Part shown: one piece after another, positions 8,165 to 17,363 of the stretch
How positions within the stretch are numbered: position 1 is the first letter of the stretch
How the letters are laid out: each line of letters begins with the position of its first letter
Assembly: GCA_020634975.1 (NCBI GenBank)
Contig: JACKAQ010000001.1
Coordinates: 124,001 to 188,000 of the forward strand
From: JACKAQ01 sp020634975 [NCBI: Calditrichia bacterium]
GTDB taxonomy: Bacteria > Calditrichota > Calditrichia > RBG-13-44-9
DNA length: 64,000 bases
Direction of reading: 5' to 3'
Made by a program: the position numbers and the translations under genes
Notes under the pieces: model-generated
The model's input: only the letters and a program-made list of their open reading frames with translations
The model's database searches: none
What the model was told of the DNA's origin: nothing

Positions 8165-9089
8165 TATTTTTTAAGCGCACTTTCTCCGGCTCTGTCATCA
8201 TTCTGTTGAAATTGCCATTTTTCCCGATGTAGCGAATCGCCGTCGGGCCGGGCTGCATCACAGCTTCCAACATCCGCAAATCTTTTTGGGCAACTTGTGC
8301 GTCATACCATTCCCATTCACCGCCGGAACCTTTTCCACGTTCCATTTTGCCATACAATGTGGTTATCGGATAATCTTTGTCACCAACGTTAATTTCATAA
8401 GAATCAATATTTAAGCGAGAATCGCCGGAATAGTAAATTCGCATCCGCAGCCAAACATCACCGTTTTCATTTTTTCCGATATAGGCTTCAAAACTGTTTT
8501 TATAAACGTAATGCGACACATTTTTATTGTAATACCAGGTTATGCCGCGCTGTCGGTCTTCTTCTTTTCGCAACTTTGATAGCGCTGCTTCCAAAACGCT
8601 ATCATCAAACGGCGGTGGTGTAATTTTTACCGGCGGTTTGGATTTCCGGGCAACCGGTACAGCTCGCGGTTTGGGAGCTGGCTGTGTTTGGGTTTTAGGT
8701 GCAGATTCCTCAATCGCAAGTCCACGATTATTTTCTTCTTTACCATCGATGGTTGCCATCAGCTCTGCCGCACGAAGCGCATGGGGCGAATTCGGATAGC
8801 GTTCATTCAATATCCGGGAAATTTCCCGCGCTTTTTCAAAATCACCTTTTTCAAAAGCATTAATAAATTCGGCGAGCAAGCTATCCTGCGGGTTGGTTTC
8901 GAGGATCGTCTCGTTTACCGGTGCTTGTTCCGCTAACCGATTGGCATCGTTGGATTTATACTGCGCGAAAAAATAAAAAATCAACGCAATGTAGGCTAAA
9001 AACAATCCCCAAATGATGGCTAATGTTTTGTTTCCCATATTTTTTTTGCCACCGTTGGGTCGTTGTTGCGGCGTTTCTTTCTGGTTCAT
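8106..9089 (-). CDS. membrane-anchored protein with TPR-like segment, unknown function
   Basis: The 327-residue protein has a short hydrophilic N terminus, one transmembrane helix at about 21-42, and a helical segment at about 68-116 (FINAFEKGDFEKAREISRILNERYPNSPHALRAAELMA) that reads like one or two tetratricopeptide units. A Pro-rich linker (about 130-160) leads to a C-terminal domain rich in aromatic residues that I do not recognise. The topology suggests most of it is outside the inner membrane. The 3' end overlaps the convergent hydrolase gene by 59 bases. Confidence 0.65.
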   Translation of the reverse strand: MNQKETPQQRPNGGKKNMGNKTLAIIWGLFLAYIALIFYFFAQYKSNDANRLAEQAPVNETILETNPQDSLLAEFINAFEKGDFEKAREISRILNERYPNSPHALRAAELMATIDGKEENNRGLAIEESAPKTQTQPAPKPRAVPVARKSKPPVKITPPPFDDSVLEAALSKLRKEEDRQRGITWYYNKNVSHYVYKNSFEAYIGKNENGDVWLRMRIYYSGDSRLNIDSYEINVGDKDYPITTLYGKMERGKGSGGEWEWYDAQVAQKDLRMLEAVMQPGPTAIRYIGKNGNFNRMMTEPEKVRLKNIMEAYQALAQKQSYLSSLR

Positions 9090-9228
9090 AAAACCTCCGA
9101 TGCCATTGACGCAATTTTATCAGGATAAACACTTGATTTCAAAACAATTTACATACAAATAATATAAGGTCGGACAAATGCGGGTTCAATGATTAATCGC
9201 AATATTTTGCTTTTTGGATACGAAAGGA

Positions 9229-9261
9229 ATCCGGCTATTGCGCAAAACACAACAGCCGGAT
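9229..9261 (-). terminator. weak hairpin terminator candidate after the thioredoxin-like gene
   Basis: ATCCGGCT (9229-9236) pairs with AGCCGGAT (9254-9261) around a 17-base loop, 28 bases past the stop of the minus-strand gene that ends at 9289. No clean T run follows, so termination is uncertain. Confidence 0.35.
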
Positions 9262-9288
9262 GAAATTATGTTCGATTGAACAAACAGG

Positions 9289-9915
9289 TTAAACAGATAA
9301 AGCAGCTAATTTTTGGAGTGCCTCGGTAAATTCCCCATCGATTGCTTTGCCGCGATTGCGGGCATACCAGCCGTGAAGTTTTGCCAAAATGGCGTTTTTG
9401 GGCTCACCGGCAGCCAGCCCCGCGGCAAATATATCAACCGCTTCTGCCGGACGCGGACCCCATTGGAATAATTCTTTACCGTTCTCGGTGAAAGCGACCA
9501 ATTTTGGAATACTCCGTTTGCCTTTGGTGAGATATTCATCCATAATATCCGAATGACTATCGCGAGCCAATATTCGTAGGTCGATATGTTCGCTAAGCTC
9601 AGCTATTTTAGCTATTTGCGGTAAAATTTGTGCGGAATCACCGCACCAGTTTTCAGATAGCACCATCCAAATTTGCGGCTCGTCGATTTGCAAAACAGCT
9701 TCCCGTAATTCATCGGAAGGTGTGTATGTTTTGCTAACCCGGATGCTCCGTTGCAAATTCAACCGAATGAAATCCCACTGATTTCGTGCGGTTTCATCCA
9801 GCGATTCGGGATCGGTTTCTTCGGCATATCGCTGAAATTCGCTGAAATAATCCGAATAGGTGCTCCCCTCATTTAAAATTGTTGCCATTAACTTTGCTGT
9901 TTCCATCTCTTCCAT
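9289..9915 (-). CDS. thioredoxin-fold protein with single active-site Cys
   Basis: The 208-residue protein matches the Thioredoxin_9 style: MVLSENWCGDSAQILPQI at about 84-101 takes the place of the WCGPC active site, and the cis-Pro region RSIPKLV follows at about 133-139. Only the first Cys of the usual CxxC is present (WCGDS), so classical dithiol exchange is unlikely and a monothiol or non-redox role is more probable. No signal peptide. It lies 83 bases downstream of the YhhQ-like gene on the same strand. Confidence 0.75.
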   Translation of the reverse strand: MEEMETAKLMATILNEGSTYSDYFSEFQRYAEETDPESLDETARNQWDFIRLNLQRSIRVSKTYTPSDELREAVLQIDEPQIWMVLSENWCGDSAQILPQIAKIAELSEHIDLRILARDSHSDIMDEYLTKGKRSIPKLVAFTENGKELFQWGPRPAEAVDIFAAGLAAGEPKNAILAKLHGWYARNRGKAIDGEFTEALQKLAALSV

Positions 9916-9998
9916 CCTCTCAAATTAATAGTTGCTGAACAGCCCCTTTTTATTATCGTCCAGCAGTATTAATCTTGGATGTGGAAATGAAATCAATG

Positions 9999-10682
9999 TT
10001 ACACAGTTTGTGGCGGCAACAGCTCCTCTTGTGCAAGTTTTCCTTTGAAAAATTTTACACTCATATAGAAAAACGGCGTATCGAGCAATGCCACAGATGC
10101 TTTGAACATATAACTGTAATAAATGAGTTCCAGAATTTTGTCCGTCGGTAGAACGCCCCAAAAAGTAATCAGCATAACTGCAACAGTATCAACTATTTGT
10201 GAAACCATTGTTGAGCCGTTATTGCGCAGCCACAAATGTTTGCCATTGGTGAGTTTTTTCCAGAAATGGAAGACATGCACGTCCACCAATTGGGCTACCA
10301 GATAGGCGATCATGGATGCCGCTGTACCGCGAACGATATAATCGTAAACATAATTGTAGGTCAGTTCTTTGCCAGGTGTTCCCTGCTGCACAGCTGAAAA
10401 CCAAACCGATTCCGGCGGTAAATAATAACCGATTGTGGTGACAATCAGCATAAAAATATTCATCGCGAAACCGACCCAAACCAAATAGCTGGCGCGTTTT
10501 TTTCCGTAAAGTTCACAAACCAGATCGGTTGCCAAAAACGTCACCGGATACGGAATGATACCCACCGGAACGCCAACGCCAAAAATCGTTACGATTTTTG
10601 TGATACCAATAATATTTGCCATTATCAGCGAAGAAATGAAAATCGCTGCCAAAACCAGAAACAACCGTTCACGAAAATCCAC
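9999..10682 (-). CDS. yhhQ: queuosine precursor transporter, YhhQ family
   Basis: This inner-membrane protein of 227 residues has about six hydrophobic segments. Family features are the early SSLIMANIIG, the PYPVTFLATDLVCELYGKKRA segment (about 45-65) and the late RNNGSTMVSQIVDT (about 151-164). YhhQ proteins import queuine/preQ0/preQ1 for tRNA modification. The start is GTG 10680-10682, backed by AAGGTGG a few bases upstream. It is divergent from a pterin-synthase-family gene at 10839, a family that also contains QueD. I saw no preQ1 riboswitch in the 156-base gap. Confidence 0.85.
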   Translation of the reverse strand: MDFRERLFLVLAAIFISSLIMANIIGITKIVTIFGVGVPVGIIPYPVTFLATDLVCELYGKKRASYLVWVGFAMNIFMLIVTTIGYYLPPESVWFSAVQQGTPGKELTYNYVYDYIVRGTAASMIAYLVAQLVDVHVFHFWKKLTNGKHLWLRNNGSTMVSQIVDTVAVMLITFWGVLPTDKILELIYYSYMFKASVALLDTPFFYMSVKFFKGKLAQEELLPPQTV

Positions 10683-10838
10683 CGCGATCCACCTTATATC
10701 GATTAAATTTATTTTTGAAATTTAGGCCGGGAATATACACACCAAATGCTGTTTTCGCAAAACGGTGTAATTTTTGCAGAGTTTGCTTCGGTACTGCGAA
10801 ATACGTATTTTTATCTGCCATTTAACGAAAGAAAACAG

Positions 10839-11333
10839 ATGAAACGTTACACATCGATCGAGTTGTTCAAAGAAAATTTCAAGTTTTCGTGCGGACATTT
10901 TACGATTTTTTCGGCGAAACACCGGGAAAATTTGCACGGACATAATTTTCAGGTGATGGTGCGGTTTACATCCGAAGTGCTGGAACACGGCATGACATTC
11001 GATTACGGAAAGTTGAAACGCAAAACGGAACGGCTGTGCAGCGAATTGAACGAACATTTCCTGCTGCCGGGCGAATCGCCATATTTGCGGATCGAACAGC
11101 GCGAAGATTTGGTTTTCGCCCATTTCGATACGGAAAAGATACCGTTTTTGCCGCGTGATGTGATAATTCTGCCCATCGCGAATGTAACGTTAGAGGAACT
11201 TTCGCGATGGTTTTTGGAACAATATCTGGAAGATCAACAGGAATTTGAGGCATTTGGCGTTCGGGAAATTGAGGTGAAAGCCTTTTCCGGTCCCGGTCAA
11301 TCTGCTTCTGCAATTTGGAAACGCAGCCCATGA
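10839..11333 (+). CDS. 6-pyruvoyl-tetrahydropterin synthase / QueD-superfamily protein
   Basis: The start at ATG 10839 gives 164 residues and begins at the first conserved strand (MKRYTSIELFKENFKFSCGHF); the frame extends 31 codons further upstream without family similarity. Zinc ligands are the His of SCGHF and the two of NLHGHNF. A CxxxHxH-type QueD cysteine is not in its usual place, though a Cys stands just before the first His. Members convert dihydroneopterin triphosphate to 6-pyruvoyl- or 6-carboxy-tetrahydropterin. It overlaps by ATGA with a short-chain dehydrogenase, which in pterin pathways could reduce the side chain (sepiapterin-reductase-like). A bacterial tetrahydropterin pathway is therefore as likely as queuosine. 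Confidence 0.75.
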   Translation: MKRYTSIELFKENFKFSCGHFTIFSAKHRENLHGHNFQVMVRFTSEVLEHGMTFDYGKLKRKTERLCSELNEHFLLPGESPYLRIEQREDLVFAHFDTEKIPFLPRDVIILPIANVTLEELSRWFLEQYLEDQQEFEAFGVREIEVKAFSGPGQSASAIWKRSP

Positions 11334-12034
11334 AACCCATTTTATTTATCACTGGTGGAAGCGCCGGAATCGGCAAAGCAACAGCAGAACTGTTTGTGCA
11401 GGAAAACTGGCAGGTGATCAATTTATCGCGAAGGGAATGCCCGGTTGCCGGCGTTCGCAGTTTTCAGGCGGATTTGAGCAAACCTGATTTTCTGACCGAA
11501 TTTGCCGGGGAAATGCGCGGATTGTTGGCAAACGCGCCAAAAATCTGCCTCGTTCACAACGCAGCATTGTTGAATAAAGATAGCCTGCACACATTGGAAG
11601 AATCCGCATTTCGCAATGTTTTGCAGATCAATCTGGTTGCCCCGCAGGTGCTCAACCGCTTTGTGCTACCCTTCATGAAACCGGGATCATCAATTATTTA
11701 CATCGGCTCAACACTTGCCGAAAAGGCAGTTCCCGGCACGTTTTCATACGTTGCCAGCAAACATGCCCAAATGGGGATGATGAAGGCAACCTGTCAGGAT
11801 TTGCACGGAAAAGGGATTCACACCGTGGGCATTTGCCCGGGATTTACCGATACGGAGATGCTCAACACCCACCTCAATCACGATGAAGAAATTTTGGCAG
11901 CCATCAAATCGATGAACGGGTTTAACCGGCTGGTAACGCCATCGGAAATCGCCGAAATGATTCGGGTTGCGGCACACCAACCGGTGTTAAACGGCGCTGT
12001 CATTCATGCCAATTTGGGGCAGATCGAGCGGTAA
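11330..12034 (+). CDS. short-chain dehydrogenase/reductase, possibly pterin side-chain reductase
   Basis: The ATG at 11330 overlaps the stop of the preceding pterin-synthase gene (ATGA), giving 234 residues. The NAD(P)-binding motif is TGGSAGIGKAT near the N terminus, the NNAG-equivalent is HNAA, and the catalytic set is IGST (Ser) and SYVASK (Tyr and Lys). Translational coupling to a 6-pyruvoyl-tetrahydropterin-synthase-family gene suggests it acts on that product, as sepiapterin reductase does. The length and motifs alone support only a classical SDR. Confidence 0.82.
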   Translation: MKPILFITGGSAGIGKATAELFVQENWQVINLSRRECPVAGVRSFQADLSKPDFLTEFAGEMRGLLANAPKICLVHNAALLNKDSLHTLEESAFRNVLQINLVAPQVLNRFVLPFMKPGSSIIYIGSTLAEKAVPGTFSYVASKHAQMGMMKATCQDLHGKGIHTVGICPGFTDTEMLNTHLNHDEEILAAIKSMNGFNRLVTPSEIAEMIRVAAHQPVLNGAVIHANLGQIER

Positions 12035-12039
12035 AACGC

Positions 12040-12693
12040 TTACCCTTTTATCACTTCGCAATCGCGGATTTTGCCGCGAACTTCGCAACCTTCGGGAATG
12101 TAAACTGTCACTTTCGTGCGTTCATCTTCATTGATAATATCACCTTCCACCACGCTGCCGTCTTCCAGCCGGATGGTCACTTCGCGACGGTTATTGCTGC
12201 CGGTTGATTCGCCAATGACGATATTGCCACGCACCAACGATTTTTCCCGCAACGTGATATTCCCGTTGATCGTTTCGATATCGCGCTCCACCAGCGAGCC
12301 GGCAATATCGATCCTTCCATTGATAACAGATATCCCGCCGCGAATTTCGCTACCGGAATGTACTGAAATACCGCCGTTTACAGATTCGAGATCGCCGCCG
12401 ATCTGCACTTTGTTTCCGATAGTAATTTTGCCGTTAACCGTGCTGACATCACCAACTTTCGATGCATCATCGATTTCAACTTGACCGTTTACAGATTGGC
12501 AACTGCCTTTTACGCTGCAATCTTTCCCGACAGAAATATTGCCGTTTACAGTGCTCAAATCGCCGATGTGAATGTCACCGTCATCCACCCGGAGATTTTT
12601 GTTAACGGACATATCACCATCACATGCGCTGATGGCGCCTGCCATGACAAATAAAAGGGATAAAATCAGACGAATACCGCTTTTTTTCAACAT
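12040..12693 (-). CDS. lipoprotein with repeated VNGxI strands (beta-solenoid-like)
   Basis: The 217-residue product starts with a lipoprotein signal: hydrophobic stretch then AISAC, with the lipidated Cys at about residue 24. Between about 45 and 160 a roughly 18-20-residue unit recurs, with VNGNI, VNGQV, VNGKI, VNGGI, INGRI and INGNI at its core. This pattern is that of polymer-forming (bactofilin/DUF4097-like) right-handed solenoids. A role at the cell envelope is likely; the partner is unknown. It ends 5 bases from the convergent SDR gene. Confidence 0.7.
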   Translation of the reverse strand: MLKKSGIRLILSLLFVMAGAISACDGDMSVNKNLRVDDGDIHIGDLSTVNGNISVGKDCSVKGSCQSVNGQVEIDDASKVGDVSTVNGKITIGNKVQIGGDLESVNGGISVHSGSEIRGGISVINGRIDIAGSLVERDIETINGNITLREKSLVRGNIVIGESTGSNNRREVTIRLEDGSVVEGDIINEDERTKVTVYIPEGCEVRGKIRDCEVIKG

Positions 12694-12854
12694 TTTGGTG
12701 CCTCCAATTGATTTTTACTTTAAAACAAATTATTGCAGGATTAACGGATTTTCTGGCTACTTGTTGCAGTTGCAGGATACTAAATCGTTTTGAAAAGCGA
12801 AAATTTAATTGATTGGATGGCTGTGCGGTTTTTTGATGCGTTTTTTTGGAAAAA

Positions 12855-14897
12855 TCAGATGCTCAACAGCTCGTTTTCCGTTTCCTGAAGCTCGCCCAAA
12901 ATGGCATCGCGATTGGCTTCGGCACCGGCTATTTCTGTCTCGATTTCCGCTAATTTTTGGGCATCGCGTTCTTTGGCGTATGCCAGCCAAAAACTTTCGA
13001 CCCGCCGGGTGAGATCTTCAAATTGCTGCTGCAATTCTCCGGCGCGTTGGCGCAGAAAATGTCGTGAACCATCAAACCCGTTCAACAAATGATCGATGCG
13101 AATCGGCTCATCAACACCTTCGGGGTGAATGGTGGTTTCGCCGTTTTCTTCCATTCGCAGCAAATGCTGGTAATCCAACCGGATATCGGGATGATCCGGT
13201 AGCGGCACACGGGCAAGCACCTCAATCATCGGGAACAACGCGTGCAAATACTCAAAATGCGCAGTTACGCGAGATAGAAAATCGCGCCGGGTCGTCCGGC
13301 GACCGTTCACCCAAAATGTGATTGAATTGTCGTACGCATTCATTTCCACCAATGCGGCATTGTTGCCATCCCGGACGATAAATCCGTTCTGCCACAGCGT
13401 GTCCGGCTGAATAAACGGATACAACCGCGCGACAACTTTCGCGACCAGATTTTTGGGCAGAAAATTGTATCGATACTGAAAAATGAGGCTGTGAGCAAAA
13501 TCCCAAGTGGCGTTTTGCGATTGATCCGACAACCAGTGCGGCACCATGTACACACGATCGGTTTCGTCCTCCACATCAAAACAAAGTTCGAAACGTTTCA
13601 TCAAATCGATAAAAAACGGCAGGTGCGAACGGCTGTAGCCCAACGGCTGGATCATTTGCTGAATGTCTTTCGCCTTCAGAATTCCGGGATTCGGAAAGGG
13701 TGTTTTGATGGAAAGCACCCGCCCGACAGCTTCCGTTAGCCAACCGGGACGCTGCACCAGCAGATGCGACAGTCGCATATCATCCTGAAATCCGGTGATC
13801 ACGCCAAGGTCGTTTAGCCAGCCCAACAACGTTTCGCGGCTGAATGCATCCAGCCCTTCACGATCGCACAACTGGTCAAATTCCATCCGTTCGATGAAAT
13901 CTTTGCGGCTGATTTCCAACCGGGTTTTTACGTTCAACCAGCCGGGCTGCCAAACAGTTTGCATGTTAGGCATTTGTGGCAACACTTTTTTCAGCGCATC
14001 GCGCAGTTCGTGAATGCCGGTGCCGTCGCTGGCTGAGATGTTGATAAATTCCTGAATTTGGGGAAATTGGCGCTGCAAATGCTGGCGATTGAGTTCCTTT
14101 ACACCGCGATCCACCCGATTCAGCAGCAAAATTACCGGCGATCGTTCGCCAAAAAACTGGATCAGCTTCAGCCAGTTTTGCAATTCAGCGCGATTATTTT
14201 CTTCGCCGGCATCCCAAACCAACAGATACACCGTGTTTGGCGTCATAAAAAACCGGTGCAAATTCAGTTCGGTTTCTGTCCGCCCAAAATCCCAAATGTT
14301 CAGTTGCATCCGTTTGTGCCCAACCTGAAACGGCCATCGCTGAATGTTAATACCTTTGGTAGATTTTTCGGCAGGATCAAAAGTTCGTTCAATCATCCGG
14401 CGAATGACGGCTGTTTTGCCGGTTCCGGGGTTGCCCAAAACCATAACTTTGGTTTCGTTGATGAAGCGTTTTTCCTGCTGCATCAACATAAAATCGATCA
14501 AATCTGCCGGTCGCCGGGAAAAATTTTCGCCGGGCATTGGCAACATCGGATTGCCACTCAGCTCCAGCACTTCCAATTCGGGTAGTTCGGAGAGTTCAGC
14601 CGGTAGCGTTTTGAGCTGATTTTCAGAAGCGGAAAGCCATTTCAATTTGCGCAACTCGCCGATCTCACGGGGCAACTCGACCAGTTCGTTGTCGTCCAGC
14701 CAAAGTTCCTGCAAATTGCTCAGCCGGAAGATTTCCCGGGGCAATCGTTTCAATTTATTGTGCTTTAAATTCAACCGGGTGAGGTGGGTCAACGTGCCAA
14801 TTTCCGGCGGCAACTCCGTCAGTTGGCTGGCAGACAGGTTCAGCACATTATTGTGCTGCGCATGTTTGATGATGTTGAGGAGTTCTTCCCGGGTCAT
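12855..14897 (-). CDS. Roco protein: leucine-rich repeats, Roc GTPase, COR domain
   Basis: This 680-residue protein has four to five leucine-rich repeats (about 17-120; LNLKHNKLKRLPREI type), then a Roc Ras-like GTPase with P-loop GNPGTGKT (155-162), a T within STKGINI (switch I), WDFGRTE (202-208; switch II), NRVD (260-263) and SAS (about 288-290). A COR-like region follows to about 550, and a coiled coil (about 625-680) ends it. Bacterial Roco proteins are LRRK2 relatives that dimerise through COR. The usual DFGGQE of switch II reads DFGRTE here, which may change hydrolysis. No kinase domain. Cytosolic. Confidence 0.9.
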   Translation of the reverse strand: MTREELLNIIKHAQHNNVLNLSASQLTELPPEIGTLTHLTRLNLKHNKLKRLPREIFRLSNLQELWLDDNELVELPREIGELRKLKWLSASENQLKTLPAELSELPELEVLELSGNPMLPMPGENFSRRPADLIDFMLMQQEKRFINETKVMVLGNPGTGKTAVIRRMIERTFDPAEKSTKGINIQRWPFQVGHKRMQLNIWDFGRTETELNLHRFFMTPNTVYLLVWDAGEENNRAELQNWLKLIQFFGERSPVILLLNRVDRGVKELNRQHLQRQFPQIQEFINISASDGTGIHELRDALKKVLPQMPNMQTVWQPGWLNVKTRLEISRKDFIERMEFDQLCDREGLDAFSRETLLGWLNDLGVITGFQDDMRLSHLLVQRPGWLTEAVGRVLSIKTPFPNPGILKAKDIQQMIQPLGYSRSHLPFFIDLMKRFELCFDVEDETDRVYMVPHWLSDQSQNATWDFAHSLIFQYRYNFLPKNLVAKVVARLYPFIQPDTLWQNGFIVRDGNNAALVEMNAYDNSITFWVNGRRTTRRDFLSRVTAHFEYLHALFPMIEVLARVPLPDHPDIRLDYQHLLRMEENGETTIHPEGVDEPIRIDHLLNGFDGSRHFLRQRAGELQQQFEDLTRRVESFWLAYAKERDAQKLAEIETEIAGAEANRDAILGELQETENELLSI

Positions 14898-14987
14898 TTT
14901 TCGGCAATCGGTTTTGATTAAGGGGAGAAGTTAAACAATCTTAGGCGTTTATGCAACTTTTTTACGTGGGAAAACAGCGGGGCAAAG

Positions 14988-15749
14988 TTACATAAATTTG
15001 CGCAAATCGACTTCGCCACTGCGGATTTGGCGGTTAAATTCGTGATAAAATTCGGCAGTGCCCACGTCAATCCAGGTTCCGGCAAAAGGATGAATCATGA
15101 CGTTTTTGCCTTCCGCAATCGCTGTTTTGTAGAAACGGTTGATCACAGACTGGAATTCCGGTTTCAGATAGCCGCGCGCCTCTGGCGATAACACCTGATG
15201 TCCGGTAAAAATGCCGGTCAGGTCGCTTTCCGCCAACGTCACATTTTTGTCCAGAAATGTTTCCAACCGGAAATCCTGGTGATATTTCACCAACGTGTAA
15301 TCCGCAGTATTTCGCGATGGCAGCACATTCATCGTAGCTAATGCACCGGTTTCGCAGTGGTATTTGTAAAATTCACCGAGATTGATATCGCAAAGCACGT
15401 CAGCGTTCACCACCAAAATTGACTCACCGTCAAAATGGCGTTCCGCATTGGCAATGCCGCCGCCGGAACCGAGGATTTCCGGTTCGTGACTAAAAATAAT
15501 TTCCAGCCCGTAACGGCTGCCGTCGCCCAAAGTGGATTGAAATTTATCGGCAAAATGGTGCAGATTGATCACCACCCGCTCAATACCCTGATTGGCAAGT
15601 TTGATCAACACCAATTCGATGATCCGGTAATCGCCCAAACACAGCAGCGGTTTGGGAATATCTTTGGTGAGATTACCCATCCGCGTGCCAAAACCGGCGG
15701 CCATTATCATCGCGATGCGTAATTTTGTTTGTTTATTGCTATTTATCAT
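14988..15749 (-). CDS. sugar-phosphate nucleotidyltransferase (MurU/GMPP-like)
   Basis: The 253-residue protein begins with the NTP-transferase signature MIMAAGFGTRMGNLTKDIPKPLL (the GxGTR..PKP pattern) and has the nucleotide-contact SGGGI after LGS and the metal-binding NADVLC. Length and the single domain without a left-handed beta-helix resemble MurU (MurNAc-1-phosphate uridylyltransferase) or short mannose-1-phosphate guanylyltransferases. A MurU role would fit the cell-wall recycling genes at 34987-38017, but the sugar cannot be read from the sequence. Confidence 0.85.
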   Translation of the reverse strand: MINSNKQTKLRIAMIMAAGFGTRMGNLTKDIPKPLLCLGDYRIIELVLIKLANQGIERVVINLHHFADKFQSTLGDGSRYGLEIIFSHEPEILGSGGGIANAERHFDGESILVVNADVLCDINLGEFYKYHCETGALATMNVLPSRNTADYTLVKYHQDFRLETFLDKNVTLAESDLTGIFTGHQVLSPEARGYLKPEFQSVINRFYKTAIAEGKNVMIHPFAGTWIDVGTAEFYHEFNRQIRSGEVDLRKFM

Positions 15750-15874
15750 GTGTTACTTTTTCGGCAATGCCGACAAAAAATAAAGGATAAATGATAAAGG
15801 ATAAATTTTCCGGCAACCACCATTCGAAACACAACTATGGAGTTGCTGAGGGTGTAATCAATAATTTACCGGAA

Positions 15875-17269
15875 TTATTCCTCAATATTCAACGCGCGCA
15901 TGAAATTGGAAATTTTGTTTTCCAATTCGTCCCATTCTTTTTCCGGCTCGGAACCGGGCACAATTCCGGCGCCGGCGTACAACAACAATTTGTTGTGGTA
16001 AACCATTCCGGAGCGTATGGCAACGGCGAATTCGGCAGCGTTTTTGCTGAACCAGCCGATCGGACCGGCGTACCAGCCACGGTCGAACGGTTCCAGTTCA
16101 CTGATTTTTGGCAGCGCCAGATCTTTGGGATATCCGCCAACGGCGGGAGTCGGGTGGAGCATGTGCAGGATTTCGCTATCGCTGATAAACGGATGCAGCG
16201 TGCCGCGAATTTTGGCGTACAAATGCTGCAATCGCGACAACTTCAGCACAAAAATTTTGTGCGGGTCCACGATATTCGCACATAAATCGGCAAAGGATTC
16301 GCGCAAGCTGTCCACCACAAATTGGTGTTCTCGCAAATCTTTGTCGCTGTTCAGTAATTCCAGTTCCAGCCGTTCATCGGCTTCGGCATTACGGCTGCGC
16401 GGGCGGGTTCCGGCAACTGCTTCGCTCATCAAATCACGAAATTCCCGGCGATACAATCGTTCGGGTGTAGCACCAATAAATGCTTGATTTTTAAAGGTTT
16501 GGAAGCAAAAATAAAATGCCGTCGGATCGACTTCCTGCAATCTGCGGAGCGTTTGCATGCCATCCAGCGGTTCGGCAAATTCGAACTCGGATTTCCGCGC
16601 AAGCACTATTTTGCCCAAATTGGTTTTCTCAAAACTGCGTAAAGCAGTGGTGATATTTTTCGCCCAGCCGGTTTTATCCGGGAAATCTTTGCGGGAAAGC
16701 AGCTCCGGTTGCTCATCTTCAAACGCCTGATCGTCCCATTCAATGGCATGCAACTGCCGGATAATCCGGTCCAACTGCGTTTGGTGATTTTCGCTGGGAT
16801 TGAACATAAAATTGCAGGCAAAATACGTTGCTTTGCGATCGGAATACACCTCGAACAGCGGCACCACAAACCTATACGATCCAAATTTCAGCCAGTGTTC
16901 TTCTTTTTTGTCGCTGTGCTGAAACTGGATGCCGCCGTAATAGCGCAAACGCGGGTATTTCCGGGTGAGGTATTGTTTCAACCGGGAAAATATATTGCCG
17001 TAATTGCCGGTTTCCACATTTCCGGCAACCGTATCGGCTTCGCCCACGCCCGCCATTTCAAATTTGTGCTGGCGATCCCGCCAGTATGTTTTTACGGCGT
17101 GCTGCTGTTTCAACAACCACTGTACAAGATTGATTTTATTGATTTTAACTTCAATTCGAATCAACCGTTTATCGGTAATATCTGCATGAACTTCGATATT
17201 CTGAAAGAAACGGGTAATCTTTTTGTGCAGTAGTTCTTTTACAGAATCCTGTGTAATGATAATTTGCAT
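15875..17269 (-). CDS. menF: isochorismate synthase
   Basis: The 464-residue enzyme converts chorismate to isochorismate, the entry step of menaquinone (or salicylate/enterobactin) synthesis. The C-terminal chorismate-binding half shows KIVLARKSEF, FIGATPERLYRR, SEAVAGTRPRS, HPTPAVGGYPK and DRGWYAGPIGW, the classic sequence of this family. The N-terminal third is weakly conserved, as usual. No menD or other men gene is adjacent, so menF rather than entC is chosen because the surroundings lack siderophore genes. It starts at ATG 17267-17269. Confidence 0.88.
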   Translation of the reverse strand: MQIIITQDSVKELLHKKITRFFQNIEVHADITDKRLIRIEVKINKINLVQWLLKQQHAVKTYWRDRQHKFEMAGVGEADTVAGNVETGNYGNIFSRLKQYLTRKYPRLRYYGGIQFQHSDKKEEHWLKFGSYRFVVPLFEVYSDRKATYFACNFMFNPSENHQTQLDRIIRQLHAIEWDDQAFEDEQPELLSRKDFPDKTGWAKNITTALRSFEKTNLGKIVLARKSEFEFAEPLDGMQTLRRLQEVDPTAFYFCFQTFKNQAFIGATPERLYRREFRDLMSEAVAGTRPRSRNAEADERLELELLNSDKDLREHQFVVDSLRESFADLCANIVDPHKIFVLKLSRLQHLYAKIRGTLHPFISDSEILHMLHPTPAVGGYPKDLALPKISELEPFDRGWYAGPIGWFSKNAAEFAVAIRSGMVYHNKLLLYAGAGIVPGSEPEKEWDELENKISNFMRALNIEE

Positions 17270-17363
17270 AATCCCGACTTCACCTGTCTTTGTGCATTCT
17301 TTTACAAGTTTTCTAATGTACCATTTTTTTTTACTTAGTCAACAAATATCGAAATCGGGATTG

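Noticed and set aside
10683-10838. preQ1 riboswitch before yhhQ
   Set aside because: No H-type pseudoknot-like consensus visible.
9999-12034. a complete queuosine operon
   Set aside because: Only yhhQ and one PTPS-family gene are present; queC, queE and tgt were not seen.
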